Below, piece by piece: positions 27,427-37,490 of a stretch of DNA of 64,000 bases (within the stretch, counting starts at the first letter, position 1; each line of letters opens with the position of its first letter). This DNA is from Sipunculus nudus. Taxonomy: Eukaryota > Annelida > Sipuncula > Golfingiida > Sipunculidae. Under the pieces are notes generated by a model, which was not told the DNA's origin, made no database searches, and was given only the letters and a program-made list of their open reading frames with translations. The stretch covers positions 1,295,001-1,359,000 of the forward strand of contig JAPPUL010000079.1 of assembly GCA_026874595.1 (NCBI GenBank). Direction: 5' to 3'. The position numbers and the translations under genes are program-made.

Positions 27427-29733
27427 ATGCAAGTATTATATCGTACGATATGCTTTGTGCTACTTTTGATGTTGCTGGCAGGTAGGATGTATGGAGTAGT
27501 AGAGAAGCGTTATGTAGAAAGGGATTATATAAGTTTTAGGTTGGTGGAGGAGAAGAAGGAGATATCGGGGCAAGCAGGCACTCGCTTTAAGATACTGTTA
27601 AAAGCGGTTTTAAAAGAGGGCTGGCATATCTACTGGCGTTATCCGGGGGATGGAGGGCTTGCAACAAAGATAAAAATCAAAACACCAAAAGAGATAAAGG
27701 AAGAAAACTCAAGTTGGGAACGCCCGCATACATTTGACACAGTGGGCTTAATAACGTATGGGTATAGTAACAGTGCTTCATTCGTGTACGATTTTGTGGT
27801 TAAAGAAGCTATAAAGGAGGCTATAAGGTTAAAAGTGCAAGTAGAATATTTGTTATGCGAGAAAGTCTGCCTTGCCCCCCGAGTTGAAGAGCTTGATATG
27901 GAGCTTAAGGTAGGTCAAGAGCGTAAAAATGTTTTATGGGAAAGGGAGTATGGTAGTGTAAAGAATAAGTTACCGTTGAAGGTAGAGAGTGCTAACTTAC
28001 TAAGTTATGGCAAACTAAAGTTTATGGAAGGGAATGTTATAGGTGGGGATAAAGGGGATAAAGGGGATAAAGCTTTAGGCAAATCGAATGTTAAGAAGGG
28101 AAAAGGTAAGGTGAAGTGGATATATATAAAGTTCTCGAAGGAGTTAGGAGGGACTTTAAGTGAGCGTTTAGGAAAGAGGGGGGAGGGTGTATATTTTTTT
28201 GGAGAAAGTACTAAGATGAAAGCGAGTATGGGGCAGGAGTATTTTGAGTATGAGGGTAAAAGTTATCTAAAGGTGGGGGTATTGGATTATCCGAAAGGGC
28301 TTGGTGGTGTGTTATCGGCAGAAGGTGGCATTGAGCTTTCTGAGAGGCTTTTGGGATTTTCGGGAGGGAAGTTTGAGTCTTATAGATTCAAAGAGTTAGG
28401 AGAGGGGTCTGAACTTTTGTTAAGGGAGGTAAGGAATGGGCTTGGTTATGCATCTGTTGCAGAAGGGGGAGTAGAAGAGGGCGCATCTGAAGATGCAGGA
28501 GCTATAGGGAGCACATCTTTGCTGGTGGTAATACTCTTTGGATTTATAGGGGGAATAATATTAAATTTGATGCCGTGCGTGCTACCTGTGATGTCGCTAA
28601 AGATATTAAGTTTTGCGGAGCAAGGCGGGAAGAGCGGTAGGGGAATAAAGGTAAATGGGATATTATTCACGCTAGGCGTTTTGGTCTCACTTTGGATATT
28701 ATCTGGCTTTTTAATATTGTTAAAACACGGAGGGGACATACGAGGCTGGGGTTATCAATTACAAGACTCATTATTTGTAATGCTCTTGGGGGTATTTTTT
28801 TTAGTATTTGCGCTTAATCTGTTTGGGGTATTCGAGATAGGAGTAAGTCTTAGCAAGTACGGTGGAGTAGGGAGCGAATATGGTAGTATGTTAAAATCGT
28901 TTATGATGGGGGTAATGATAACGATATCAGCAACTCCGTGTTCGGCACCATTTTTGGGGACAGCATTAGGCTTTGCGATAGCGCAAGATGATGTTATAAT
29001 ACTTTTAATATTCACATCGATAGGGCTTGGGATATCGTTTCCCTATTTGGTTATAGCGTTTAAACCGAAGCTTCTAAATTTCATACCGAAGCCAGGGGCT
29101 TGGATGCTAGTGCTTAAGGAGGTGATGGGTTTTTTGTTATTGCTTACGACCCTATATTTCGTATGGATACTGGGCAAACAAAGTGATATAGACAAAGCAG
29201 TGTATTACCTGGTGTCATTAATATTAATAAGCGTTGGGTTATGGGTATATGGGAAAACTAACGGAGTAGGTTCTAGAAGGGTTGGTATGGTTAAGGGTGT
29301 AGGGGTTTTGTTAAGTATATTCTTTGTAGGGCTTGGGTTTTATATAATAAGAGATAGCTATGCATCTGGGGATGTGTTGTCAAGTAAGGAAGAGGGGGGG
29401 CGAGTAGAATGGCTTTCTTACAATGCAGAAGAGGTAATTAGATACCGCAAATCGGGAGAGATAGTGTTTATAAACTTCACAGCGGCGTGGTGCATAACCT
29501 GCCAAACGAACAAACTAGCGTTAAAATCAGATAGAGTAGAGAAGCGTTTTATGGAGCTTAAGATAAAAGCGTTTGAGGCGGATTGGACAAGACCGAGTGA
29601 TAAGATAGGGCAAGCGCTTCGCAAGTTAGGAAAGAACGCGGTGCCTGTGTATGCGCTTTATAAGCCTGGGGAGAGAGTAGTATTGTTGCCGGAGCTTTTA
29701 ACGGAAGGAATAGTGCTTAAGTACTTAGAATGA
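27427..29733 (+). CDS. dsbD: Thiol:disulfide transporter, DsbD/ScsB family
   Basis: A 768-residue protein in three parts. A signal peptide (about 1-23) leads into a periplasmic N-terminal region with a CEKVC pair near residue 140. The membrane core from about 360 to 640 has the two hallmark segments LMPCVLPVMSLKIL and SATPCSAPFLGTALGFA, whose cysteines carry electrons across the membrane. The C-terminal thioredoxin domain has AAWCITC (C689, C692). It moves reducing power from cytoplasmic thioredoxin to periplasmic proteins, for example for cytochrome or metalloprotein maturation. A 9-nt repeat near 28045 adds DKG units in the periplasmic part. The longer N-terminal part and the W-C-I-T-C motif favour the ScsB-like branch. 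Confidence 0.9.
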   Translation: MQVLYRTICFVLLLMLLAGRMYGVVEKRYVERDYISFRLVEEKKEISGQAGTRFKILLKAVLKEGWHIYWRYPGDGGLATKIKIKTPKEIKEENSSWERPHTFDTVGLITYGYSNSASFVYDFVVKEAIKEAIRLKVQVEYLLCEKVCLAPRVEELDMELKVGQERKNVLWEREYGSVKNKLPLKVESANLLSYGKLKFMEGNVIGGDKGDKGDKALGKSNVKKGKGKVKWIYIKFSKELGGTLSERLGKRGEGVYFFGESTKMKASMGQEYFEYEGKSYLKVGVLDYPKGLGGVLSAEGGIELSERLLGFSGGKFESYRFKELGEGSELLLREVRNGLGYASVAEGGVEEGASEDAGAIGSTSLLVVILFGFIGGIILNLMPCVLPVMSLKILSFAEQGGKSGRGIKVNGILFTLGVLVSLWILSGFLILLKHGGDIRGWGYQLQDSLFVMLLGVFFLVFALNLFGVFEIGVSLSKYGGVGSEYGSMLKSFMMGVMITISATPCSAPFLGTALGFAIAQDDVIILLIFTSIGLGISFPYLVIAFKPKLLNFIPKPGAWMLVLKEVMGFLLLLTTLYFVWILGKQSDIDKAVYYLVSLILISVGLWVYGKTNGVGSRRVGMVKGVGVLLSIFFVGLGFYIIRDSYASGDVLSSKEEGGRVEWLSYNAEEVIRYRKSGEIVFINFTAAWCITCQTNKLALKSDRVEKRFMELKIKAFEADWTRPSDKIGQALRKLGKNAVPVYALYKPGERVVLLPELLTEGIVLKYLE
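28045..28071. repeat. 9-nt in-frame tandem repeat (GDK units) in the dsbD-like gene
   Basis: Three exact copies of GGGGATAAA, read as repeated GDK in the periplasmic N-terminal part of the protein. The unit keeps the reading frame. Confidence 0.9.
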
Positions 29734-29956
29734 GTATCTGATCGGATTAAAAAGGAAAGATAAAAAATAAAAATCCGTTAAAATAAAAAGCTGTTAAAAA
29801 GCCGTTAATATATGCTGGGGATGGGAGAAGAAACAATGTGATAGTACAGTGGATTGTAGGAAAGGGTTTGTGGATGGGAGAAGGAGAATTTGAAGTGCTA
29901 GAATATTATGTAAGAAGTGATAATTAATTATAAATAGAGGTTAGCCAAAACTAGAA

Positions 29957-31030
29957 TTGAGATTAAGCGTAATAAAGTATATGCTGGTGCTGCTAATGGT
30001 TTTGATGACAGTCAGATTATTATCTAGCAGGATATTAGTCAATTACGTAGAGGCGCGTGATTTTTGTATAAAGTACGGTTTTGTAATGTATGTGGAATAC
30101 GAGAAAGGTATTCTAACGATAGAGGGCAATGGAGGTAAGTATAAGTTTGCGGGAGACACGAAGATGGTACTTGTAGGGGAGGATGTATATCTATTGGAAG
30201 AAGAAGTAGTAAAGCGAGGGGGTAGATATTATCTGCCTTATGAGCTTGCGCAGTTGATATTAAGAGGAGGAGAGGGATTAAAAGGAGAAGTTAAAAGTGG
30301 TAAAAATCTTAAAAGCAAAAAAAACAGGCAAGTAAATTACATAATACTTGATCCTGGACATGGAGGGCGGGATCCTGGCAATGTAAATAACGGAATAGAG
30401 GAGAAGGATTTAAATCTTTTAATTAGTAAGGCTTTATATGTTAGATTAAAAGAGGAGTTAAAAGGTATAAAAATATACTTAACGCGTAAAGAGGATAAAG
30501 AACTGACATTAGAGGATAGAACAAAGCTAGTGAATGGTTATATAAGTCGACATGGAGGGGGAGGGATATTTATAAGTATCCATGCAAATGCGTCGTTAAG
30601 TAAGGAAACACAAGGAATAGAGACATTTTTCTATTCAGCCTATAAAACGGAAGGAACAAGTAGTAAACGAGAGGGAGAATTTGTAAAACTAACAAACGTA
30701 CTAACAAAAGATAAAGAAACAAATAAGGCATTATCGATATTATATGATTTAAATATAAGCAGGCGTTCAAACGAGCTTGCGTTATATGTACACGAATCAT
30801 TATATGAGGCAGTATGGCGAGATACGAGTAATCGCGGGATAAAAAGTAACAAAGCGTATTTTGTGGTAACAAACAACACGATGCCTTCGATTTTGGTAGA
30901 GTTAGGCTTTTTGACGAACGAGCGGGAGGCGAATAAGTTATTAAATAAAGATTATCAATCAAAGATAGTAAATGGATTGGTGAGAGGAATAGTAAAATAT
31001 GTAAATGATAGTAATGTGAAAGATAAATAG
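29957..31030 (+). CDS. N-acetylmuramoyl-L-alanine amidase (Amidase_3 / AmiABC type)
   Basis: A 357-residue protein with an N-terminal signal (about 1-22) and a small beta-rich region (about 28-100) resembling the N-terminal copper-amine-oxidase-like domain found in spore and envelope amidases. The zinc amidase domain starts at about 130: DPGHGG, then IEEKDLNL, ISIHANAS and ILVELGFLTN supply the metal-binding His/Glu/His and the catalytic Glu. It cleaves the bond between MurNAc and the stem peptide in the periplasm, as in cell separation. The start is TTG 29957 or ATG 29981; the ribosome-binding site does not decide. A 14-nt duplication spans its stop. Confidence 0.88.
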   Translation: MRLSVIKYMLVLLMVLMTVRLLSSRILVNYVEARDFCIKYGFVMYVEYEKGILTIEGNGGKYKFAGDTKMVLVGEDVYLLEEEVVKRGGRYYLPYELAQLILRGGEGLKGEVKSGKNLKSKKNRQVNYIILDPGHGGRDPGNVNNGIEEKDLNLLISKALYVRLKEELKGIKIYLTRKEDKELTLEDRTKLVNGYISRHGGGGIFISIHANASLSKETQGIETFFYSAYKTEGTSSKREGEFVKLTNVLTKDKETNKALSILYDLNISRRSNELALYVHESLYEAVWRDTSNRGIKSNKAYFVVTNNTMPSILVELGFLTNEREANKLLNKDYQSKIVNGLVRGIVKYVNDSNVKDK

Positions 31031-31044
31031 TTGAAGATAAATAA
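31020..31044. repeat. 14-nt-period duplication across the amidase stop codon
   Basis: AAGATAAATAG (31020-31030, ending with the TAG stop) and AAGATAAATAA (31034-31044) are 14 nt apart, so the copy in the 3' flank also carries a stop triplet (TAA). Confidence 0.8.
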
Positions 31045-31112
31045 TGGCAGTAAAGACTTAAGGTGTTAGAAAATATAGATTTACAAATGTGTTAAACCTG
31101 GGGTACAAGTAA

Positions 31113-33527
31113 TTGATATCAGTAAGACGAAGCGTTCCGATCTTTTTTGTATTATTAGTGATAATAAGCTCAAGTGTAATAATAGTAACCTATTATATAT
31201 CGAGCAGGAATTCAGTAAACAGTTTATTAGACGAGGTAGTAGAGGTGGTAAAGGAGTCGGTGGTAAAGGAGACGGTAAGTTTTCTTGATCCAGCCCGTGA
31301 GGTAGGGGAGATAACGCGACAGATGTCAGCTAATTTTTTGTTAGGGGAGTTGCATGGTAAATATTATGCAAATGAGAGTAAAGAGTACAAAGAGAACGCA
31401 AGGCGAGTTGATGCGATGCTTGAGTATTTTGATAAGACTGAGCTTAGAAAGAATAGGATAAGCGAAAAAGAGCTTAAAACATTTTTGTTAGATAAGACAT
31501 CAAAGAGTATAGGCATCTTGAAGTTGTTTGAAGGATATCTAAAGACTTATGAGCAAATCAATCTAATAAATTATGGAAATTATGCAAAAGACAAAGTGAT
31601 GTTAAAGCGGATGCCGGATGGAAGTTTTTCAATGAAGTACGTGTATCATTATAAAGAGAAAGGACTTGGGATAACGTGTTGGTATCATAGCAATCCGGAA
31701 TATTATTTATATGGGAAAGCGGACGATAGATATGATTTTGGTAATGAGTTAAGTGCCTCAAGCAAGACTTATAATGTATTGCTTAGGCCTTGGTTTGTTG
31801 GGGCTGAGCAGGAGTATAAGTCTTGGAAAGAAAGCCGTGAAAAGATAAAATCATTTTGGACTAAGCCGTATGTATTTTACTCAGATCAGGTGCCTGGGAT
31901 ATCGTGTTCAAATCCGTTATTGGGGGCTAAAGGGCAAATAGTTGGAGCGATAAGTGTAAGCCTTACAATATATAACATATCAGCTAAATACCTAGCGAAT
32001 TTGGATGTAGGCAAATCAGGGAAGGTATTTATAATGACGGAGGAAGGCAATATTCTGGCCTACAGTCCAAGCGCTACTAAGGGAGGATATAAGTTTAATA
32101 AAGAGGAGTTAATAAAGCGAGAGCTTAGGAATTTAATAACCCAGACACCAAGATACAGTAAAACAGATGCAACAAATATAATAGGCTATGATTTTACGTT
32201 AACAGGGGTAGACAAGCTAAAAGACAAGATATATAATAGGCTGGTTGAGGAGGGGAAGGCACAAGGGATACTAGTATCAGATGTTAATGGCTATAGGCTT
32301 ACGCGAGAGGATGCGTATAAATATGATTATGCGGGGATTGCAAGGATAGGAGCATTATTTCCCTTTCCGGCTGAGACAGGACTTAACTGGATAGTGGGGA
32401 TAATAATTCCAGAGGAAGATTTTCTAGGAGAGATAAATAGCAATACGTATATCGTTATTGGGATCTCAGTATTCACGACAATATTTTTGTTTTTGTTTAG
32501 TATATACATTTTTTCGAAGATATCAACTCCACTCTACCGTTTATCAGATACAACAAGACGTGTAGCAGAATTTGATTTAACAGCGCTAATAAATATAAAG
32601 TCGCCATTGGTAGAGATAAACCAGATGGTTAATGCAGTAGACAACATGGTAAAGGGGCTTAGATCGTTTGAAAAGTATGTTCCATCAAAGCTCGTAAAGC
32701 AACTAATAAGGTCTGGTGAGGAGGCAAAGCTTGGAGCAACGAGTAAGAAGATATCGATTTTTTTCTCAGATATAGTAGAATTTACAAACATCTCAGAAGC
32801 CTTAAATCCTAAGGAATTAGTAATGTATTTGGGAGAGTATTTAGAGGAGATGAGTGAGATAATCCATACAAACAAAGGGACACTAGATAAATATATAGGA
32901 GATGCAATAATGTCCTTTTGGGGAGCGCCAGAGCCGTGTGAAGATGGAGCATATTTGGCTTGCAAAGTAAGTATAGAAAGTCAAAAGCGTCTTTCTATGC
33001 TTAGATATGCGAAATGGAAGCCGGAGAGCAAACCGCTTTTTGCATCTAGGATAGGGATACATACGGGAGAGGCAATAGTAGGGAACATGGGTTCAGAGAG
33101 CAGAATGAATTATACAATCTTGGGTGATGCGGTAAACTTATGTAGTCGACTTGAGAGTTTAAATAGTTATTATGGAACAAATATAATCTGTAGTGATACG
33201 ACACAAAAACTTATAAGCGACAGGATATTTACGAGGAGGCTTGATGTAGTTGCTGTTAAGGGAAAGAGCGAGCCATTGGGGATATATGAGGTAATAGACT
33301 TTCATGAGAATATGACAAAACATGAGATAGAGTTTGTAGGGCTTTATGAATCTGGTTTAAAGGAATACACAGCGGGGAACCTAAAGGAAGCATTAAAAGT
33401 ATTTAAAGAAGTAAATATGTTAAAGATAGATACCGCAGCACGTGTTTTTATAGAACGTTGTGAAAAATACTTAGAAGAAGGCTTACCAAGTGTTTGGAGG
33501 GGAGTGGAAATATTCACAAGAAAGTAG
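31113..33527 (+). CDS. Membrane adenylate cyclase with a periplasmic sensor domain
   Basis: An 804-residue protein. A first membrane helix (about 8-27) and a second (about 447-470, VIGISVFTTIFLFLFSIYIF) enclose a ~415-residue periplasmic region with Cache-like segments (RPWFVGAEQEY, GAISVSLTIY, GKVFIMTEEGNILAYSP). A HAMP-like linker follows. The class III cyclase domain (about 545-725) is intact: FFSDIVEFT and IGDAIMSFWG hold both metal Asp residues, with DKYIGDA, IGIHTGEAIVGNMGS and ILGDAVNLCSRLE. A short TPR-like tail follows. It should make cAMP in response to an external ligand. TTG start with GGGG 9 nt upstream. Confidence 0.92.
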   Translation: MISVRRSVPIFFVLLVIISSSVIIVTYYISSRNSVNSLLDEVVEVVKESVVKETVSFLDPAREVGEITRQMSANFLLGELHGKYYANESKEYKENARRVDAMLEYFDKTELRKNRISEKELKTFLLDKTSKSIGILKLFEGYLKTYEQINLINYGNYAKDKVMLKRMPDGSFSMKYVYHYKEKGLGITCWYHSNPEYYLYGKADDRYDFGNELSASSKTYNVLLRPWFVGAEQEYKSWKESREKIKSFWTKPYVFYSDQVPGISCSNPLLGAKGQIVGAISVSLTIYNISAKYLANLDVGKSGKVFIMTEEGNILAYSPSATKGGYKFNKEELIKRELRNLITQTPRYSKTDATNIIGYDFTLTGVDKLKDKIYNRLVEEGKAQGILVSDVNGYRLTREDAYKYDYAGIARIGALFPFPAETGLNWIVGIIIPEEDFLGEINSNTYIVIGISVFTTIFLFLFSIYIFSKISTPLYRLSDTTRRVAEFDLTALINIKSPLVEINQMVNAVDNMVKGLRSFEKYVPSKLVKQLIRSGEEAKLGATSKKISIFFSDIVEFTNISEALNPKELVMYLGEYLEEMSEIIHTNKGTLDKYIGDAIMSFWGAPEPCEDGAYLACKVSIESQKRLSMLRYAKWKPESKPLFASRIGIHTGEAIVGNMGSESRMNYTILGDAVNLCSRLESLNSYYGTNIICSDTTQKLISDRIFTRRLDVVAVKGKSEPLGIYEVIDFHENMTKHEIEFVGLYESGLKEYTAGNLKEALKVFKEVNMLKIDTAARVFIERCEKYLEEGLPSVWRGVEIFTRK

Positions 33528-33581
33528 CTGATGCGTTTAAGTTAATTTATAAGTTGTTTTTTAAGTATAGTTTAAATTGCT

Positions 33582-34004
33582 TTAATATTTGCCGAGTTTA
33601 ACGTTTTCAAGTATTGTTTGGAATATAGAAGACTCCTGTTTTAGAAAGTAAAGAGAAGGGATAATAATCTTATGCGAAATAAATTGCTTTATGGACTTAA
33701 AGTATGCGAAATATTTTTTTTTATGTTTATGTTTTGCAAGAGAATTTAGATATAATGCCATGTGTGAATTTAAAGAGGATAGTAGGGAATTTACTTTAGA
33801 GTAGATAAAAGAGCCTAGCTTAGAATTCCAAAACCAAGCATCAAAAACGCGTTTAATTTTGAAATCAAATAGCAAGATAGAAGGTAAGACAAAGAGGACA
33901 AGGCCCGGGAGAGGAGTTGGCCAAAGGATAAGGCCTATAATAAAAAACCTTAAGACATATCTGTTGTGAGAAGACAAAGCAATCTTTTTATTAAAAAAAA
34001 TCAT
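33582..34004 (-). CDS. Small membrane protein of unknown function
   Basis: A 140-residue protein. One hydrophobic hairpin (about 18-50, FFIIGLILWPTPLPGLVLFVLPSILLF) with a proline-rich turn is followed by a basic helical C-terminus. The P-x-P-G hairpin recalls small PGPGW or YbaN/DUF454-type membrane proteins, but the match is loose. It is a lone minus-strand gene between two plus-strand blocks, ending 54 nt from the cyclase stop (convergent). Confidence 0.6.
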   Translation of the reverse strand: MIFFNKKIALSSHNRYVLRFFIIGLILWPTPLPGLVLFVLPSILLFDFKIKRVFDAWFWNSKLGSFIYSKVNSLLSSLNSHMALYLNSLAKHKHKKKYFAYFKSIKQFISHKIIIPSLYFLKQESSIFQTILENVKLGKY

Positions 34005-34229
34005 AATTAAAGTATAAAGCTCTTATTAGTATTATAAAGCAAGATAAATAGTAAACATATGTAAAAAAGCCGTTATGCACTTTGCAAGTGATCAATTGAT
34101 TAAATATATCACATAGTCGGCATATATATATATTGCAAATGCATAATCAAGATGAGTGGTTTAAAAAGAATAAAATGTTTAGAGAAGCGAAAGCCTTATG
34201 TAGAATTTGCCTGAGGATGTTTTAGAGTC
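34005..34229. promoter_or_regulatory. Divergent intergenic region before the sucrose cassette
   Basis: 225 A/T-rich nt between the small membrane protein gene (minus) and the sugar kinase gene (plus). It includes a perfect 10-bp palindrome ATCAATTGAT (34091-34100) and a TA-rich tract (34121-34132). Promoters for both sides should be here; no confident -35/-10 pair was found. Confidence 0.3.
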
Positions 34230-35177
34230 ATGAAAAAGAAGAAACGGCCTTTGATAATAGGCGAAGTATTATATGATAAATTTGCAGGAGAGGAGGAAAA
34301 ACATTTAGGAGGGGCTCCATTTAACGTAGCGTGGACACTTAGGGGTTTTGGGTATGATCCTTTATTTGTGAGTCGAATAGGTAAAGATGCAGAGGGGGAG
34401 GGTGTGTTGCTGGCTATGGAGGGCTGGGGAATGGACATAGGGGGGATACAAATAGACACTAAACGCAGGACAGGAGTTGTTGAGGTAATAAAAGAAGGGG
34501 AAGAGAATAGGTATAATATATTGGAAGACATGGCATATGATCATATAGAAGGTGTGGAAGTACTAGATATAATTAAGGGAGAGGATATTGGGTTAATCTA
34601 TCATGGTAGTTTACTTAGTCGAGGAGAGGAATCCTGGAGGACGTTATTAGAAGTTAAGGAGGCGAGCAATCTTGGAGTATTTGTAGATTTAAATTTACGC
34701 AAACCTTATTATGATGCTTTAGTTTTAGAGGGGGTGGTATTGGGTGCACGCTGGCTAAAATTGAATATAGAAGAGCTTAGAGAATTGCTTAGTGTATGCG
34801 GGGAAGTTTTGGAATATGGTATAGGTATGGAAGATAATGTTCTAACGAAGGTAAAAGAAGGAATAATAAAACTTGAGTCAAGATATAAAGGGCTTTCAGC
34901 TGTAGGAGTAACACTTGGTGGGCGTGGGGCGGTATTATCAAATAGAGAGATTATAGGGCATAAGGCACCTCACAAGGTATCAGTGGTAGATACGGTAGGG
35001 GCAGGAGATGGTTTTTCATCGATGATGCTAATTGGTCTAATGGAGGGTATATCGTGTAGTTTAACGCTTGATATGGCGGTTGAGTTTTCGTCTAATGTAT
35101 GTGGAATAAAAGGGGCAACGATAAACGCAGAGAATTTTTATAAAGATTTCGCTTTAAAGTGGGGGATGAAAATGTAG
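34230..35177 (+). CDS. PfkB-family sugar kinase, probable fructokinase
   Basis: A 315-residue ribokinase/PfkB protein. The N-terminal substrate motif is LGGAPFNVAWTLRGFG (about 30-45). The C-terminal signature DTVGAGDGFSSMM (about 255-267) includes the catalytic Asp and the anion hole. Directly before sucrose-phosphate synthase and sucrose synthase genes, phosphorylation of fructose released from sucrose is the most likely job; adenosine or other sugar kinase activity cannot be excluded from motifs. The stop codon is embedded in an 11-nt tandem repeat. Confidence 0.85.
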   Translation: MKKKKRPLIIGEVLYDKFAGEEEKHLGGAPFNVAWTLRGFGYDPLFVSRIGKDAEGEGVLLAMEGWGMDIGGIQIDTKRRTGVVEVIKEGEENRYNILEDMAYDHIEGVEVLDIIKGEDIGLIYHGSLLSRGEESWRTLLEVKEASNLGVFVDLNLRKPYYDALVLEGVVLGARWLKLNIEELRELLSVCGEVLEYGIGMEDNVLTKVKEGIIKLESRYKGLSAVGVTLGGRGAVLSNREIIGHKAPHKVSVVDTVGAGDGFSSMMLIGLMEGISCSLTLDMAVEFSSNVCGIKGATINAENFYKDFALKWGMKM

Positions 35178-35240
35178 GGAGAAGATAGGGAGAATGTAGG
35201 GAGAATGTAGGGAGAATGTGGGGAGAATGTAGGGAGAAGG
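35175..35240. repeat. 11-nt tandem repeat starting at the kinase stop codon
   Basis: Six units of TAGGGAGAATG or close variants at 35175, 35186, 35197, 35208, 35219 and 35230. The first three bases of the first unit are the TAG stop of the kinase gene; four of the five later units also begin TAG and the other begins TGG. It lies in the 130-nt spacer before the sucrose-phosphate synthase gene. Confidence 0.95.
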
Positions 35241-35307
35241 AAATTGGAATGACTTTTGTTATTTAAAAATGTTAAGATAGTATAAAGTTTTGGAATTAGG
35301 GGAGAAA

Positions 35308-37431
35308 ATGAGTAAAGAGAACTTATACATAATGCTTGTAAGTATCCACGGACTTGTACGAAGTAAAGAGATAGAGCTTGGACGAGATTCTGATACAGGG
35401 GGCCAGATAAAATATGTTATAGAGCTTGCGCGAGTATTGTCTGAGGATAAGCGGGTATGGCAAGTAGATATATTAACACGTCTAGTGGATGATCTGAAGG
35501 TGGGTGATGGTTATAAGAATCCGATAGAGAAGATAAATGAGAAGGCAAATATAGTAAGGCTATCGTGTGGTCCGCGTCGCTATTTACGTAAGGAGGTATT
35601 GTGGCCGTATTTGGATAGTTTTACAGATGGGGCAATATATTACATAAAGAACCTACGGCGAGTCCCGGATATAATACATAGCCACTACGCAGACGCAGGT
35701 TACGTAACGAGTCGTCTTGCAGGGCTTTTAGACGTAGTACATATCCATACAGGGCATTCACTTGGAAGGATAAAGCAAAAGCAGCTCAAAGAGCAAGGGC
35801 TTAAAGAAGAACAAATAGAAAAGTATTATAATATCCGCCGTCGAATAGAAGCAGAGGAGATGACACTTGACAATGCGTCATTAATAATCGCAAGCACGAC
35901 GCAAGAGGTAGAAGAACAATACTCATTATATGATAATTATGATGTAAGCCGTTTAAAAGTGATCCCGCCTGGAGTAGATCTTAGTTTGTTTGAAAGGGAA
36001 GGGAATTCAAATGGTATTTTAGTGATAGAGGATGAGATAGACAAATTCTTAAAAGAGAAGAAAAAGCCCTGTATATTAGCATTAAGCCGTCCTGATCCTA
36101 AGAAGAACGTAGATGGGCTTTTGCATGTATATGGCAAATCAAAGGAGCTGCAAAGGCTTGCAAATTTGGTATTGATATTAGGGAATAGAGAAGATATAAG
36201 TGCACTTGACAGGACACCAAAGAAGGTGCTTGAGAAAATACTTTATTTGATAGATTTATATAATCTGTATGGCAAAGTATCTTATCCGAAAGAACACCAT
36301 TCAAAAGACGTTCCAAAAATATATAAACTAGTGTCAAAACGGGGAGGAATATTTGTAAATCCTGCCTTAACAGAACCCTTTGGTCTTACAATAATAGAAG
36401 CAGCAGCAAGCGGACTGCCAGTAGTTGCAACAAATGATGGAGGGCCGTCGGAAATATTAAAGCGGTGTAAGAATGGACTTTTGGTAGATGCAAAAGACGC
36501 TGATAAACTTGAGAGAGCCTTAATATCATCATTAAAAGACAAGAAAAGGTGGGATGGATGGAGGAGGTCGGGACTTGCTGGAGTTAAAATACATTACACA
36601 TGGGGGCAACACGTAAAGAATTATTTATCTACAGTTGAAGGTATACTTAAAAAGCGTAAGGTACAAGGGTCAAAGAGGGTTACAAAAGACCTAATAAATT
36701 CTGAGAAGGTTTTAATATGCGATATAGATAACACTCTGCTAGGAGATGCACAAGGGCTTTTAGAACTAAAGAAGAAGATATATGAATATAAAGACCGAGT
36801 AAGTTTTGGAGTTGCAACAGGCAGGACACTTGAGAGTGCACTTGAGGTTTTAGAGGAATGGGAGATGCCGTTGCCTGAAGTACTTATAACGAGTGTAGGG
36901 AGCGAGATACATTATGGTCCAAAGATAATCCAAGATATGGGTTTTAAAAAACATATAGGCAAGAGGTGGAATGCACAAAAGATAGTAGATGTGATGTCAG
37001 ACATTCCTGGTTTGATAATGCAAGATGCTCCTGCTCAAAGGACACATAAAATAAGTTATTATATAGACCCAAAAGAATCCCTGCCAATAAGAAGTATAAG
37101 AAGCCGTTTAAGGCGTCAGCAAATCCAAGCGAAGGTAATATTTTCCCACAATCAGTATTTAGACATACTGCCTATTAGGGCGTCAAAAGGGCTTGCGGTT
37201 AGATACTTTGCGATGAAATGGAACATACCGTTTGAGAATATATTGGTAGCAGGTGATTCAGGCAATGATGCAGAGATGCTAAGGGGGAATACGTTAGCAG
37301 TGGTAGTGGGGAATTATAGTTCAGAGCTTGAGAAGTTAAGAGGGGAGCCACATATATATTTTGCACAAGGTAAATATTCATGGGGGATACTAGAAGGGAT
37401 AGAGAACTTTGGTTTTTTTAAAATGCTATAA
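35308..37431 (+). CDS. Sucrose-phosphate synthase fused to a sucrose-phosphate phosphatase domain
   Basis: 707 residues from ATG 35308, which has GGGGAG just upstream; the frame opens at a TTG 18 nt earlier. The first ~460 residues are a GT4 glycosyltransferase: GRDSDTGGQIKYVIELAR near the N-terminus, HIHTGHSLG, and the nucleotide-sugar EX7E motif EPFGLTIIE. It transfers glucose from UDP- or ADP-glucose to fructose-6-phosphate. From about 465 to the end is an HAD phosphatase of the SPP type: DIDNTLLG holds the catalytic DxD, later VATGRT and AGDSGNDAEML. The intact DxDxT suggests that the phosphatase is active, so one protein may make sucrose from fructose-6-phosphate. Stop is 59 nt before the sucrose synthase gene. 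Confidence 0.93.
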   Translation: MSKENLYIMLVSIHGLVRSKEIELGRDSDTGGQIKYVIELARVLSEDKRVWQVDILTRLVDDLKVGDGYKNPIEKINEKANIVRLSCGPRRYLRKEVLWPYLDSFTDGAIYYIKNLRRVPDIIHSHYADAGYVTSRLAGLLDVVHIHTGHSLGRIKQKQLKEQGLKEEQIEKYYNIRRRIEAEEMTLDNASLIIASTTQEVEEQYSLYDNYDVSRLKVIPPGVDLSLFEREGNSNGILVIEDEIDKFLKEKKKPCILALSRPDPKKNVDGLLHVYGKSKELQRLANLVLILGNREDISALDRTPKKVLEKILYLIDLYNLYGKVSYPKEHHSKDVPKIYKLVSKRGGIFVNPALTEPFGLTIIEAAASGLPVVATNDGGPSEILKRCKNGLLVDAKDADKLERALISSLKDKKRWDGWRRSGLAGVKIHYTWGQHVKNYLSTVEGILKKRKVQGSKRVTKDLINSEKVLICDIDNTLLGDAQGLLELKKKIYEYKDRVSFGVATGRTLESALEVLEEWEMPLPEVLITSVGSEIHYGPKIIQDMGFKKHIGKRWNAQKIVDVMSDIPGLIMQDAPAQRTHKISYYIDPKESLPIRSIRSRLRRQQIQAKVIFSHNQYLDILPIRASKGLAVRYFAMKWNIPFENILVAGDSGNDAEMLRGNTLAVVVGNYSSELEKLRGEPHIYFAQGKYSWGILEGIENFGFFKML

Positions 37432-37490
37432 GTAAATATAAACATGCTAAAAATGTAGTAATAAGGTAGTAATATGGAGGAGAGATAAAG

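Noticed and set aside
33528-33581. Rho-independent terminator between the convergent cyclase and small membrane protein genes
   Set aside because: The sequence is A/T-rich without a GC stem followed by a T-run. The same holds for the convergent ends at 39888-39915 and 57127-57168.
34088-34112. CRP-like site (GTGAT ... ATCAC) before the sugar kinase gene
   Set aside because: The half-sites are 15 nt apart instead of 6, so it does not fit a CRP site, although a cAMP-producing cyclase gene is nearby.
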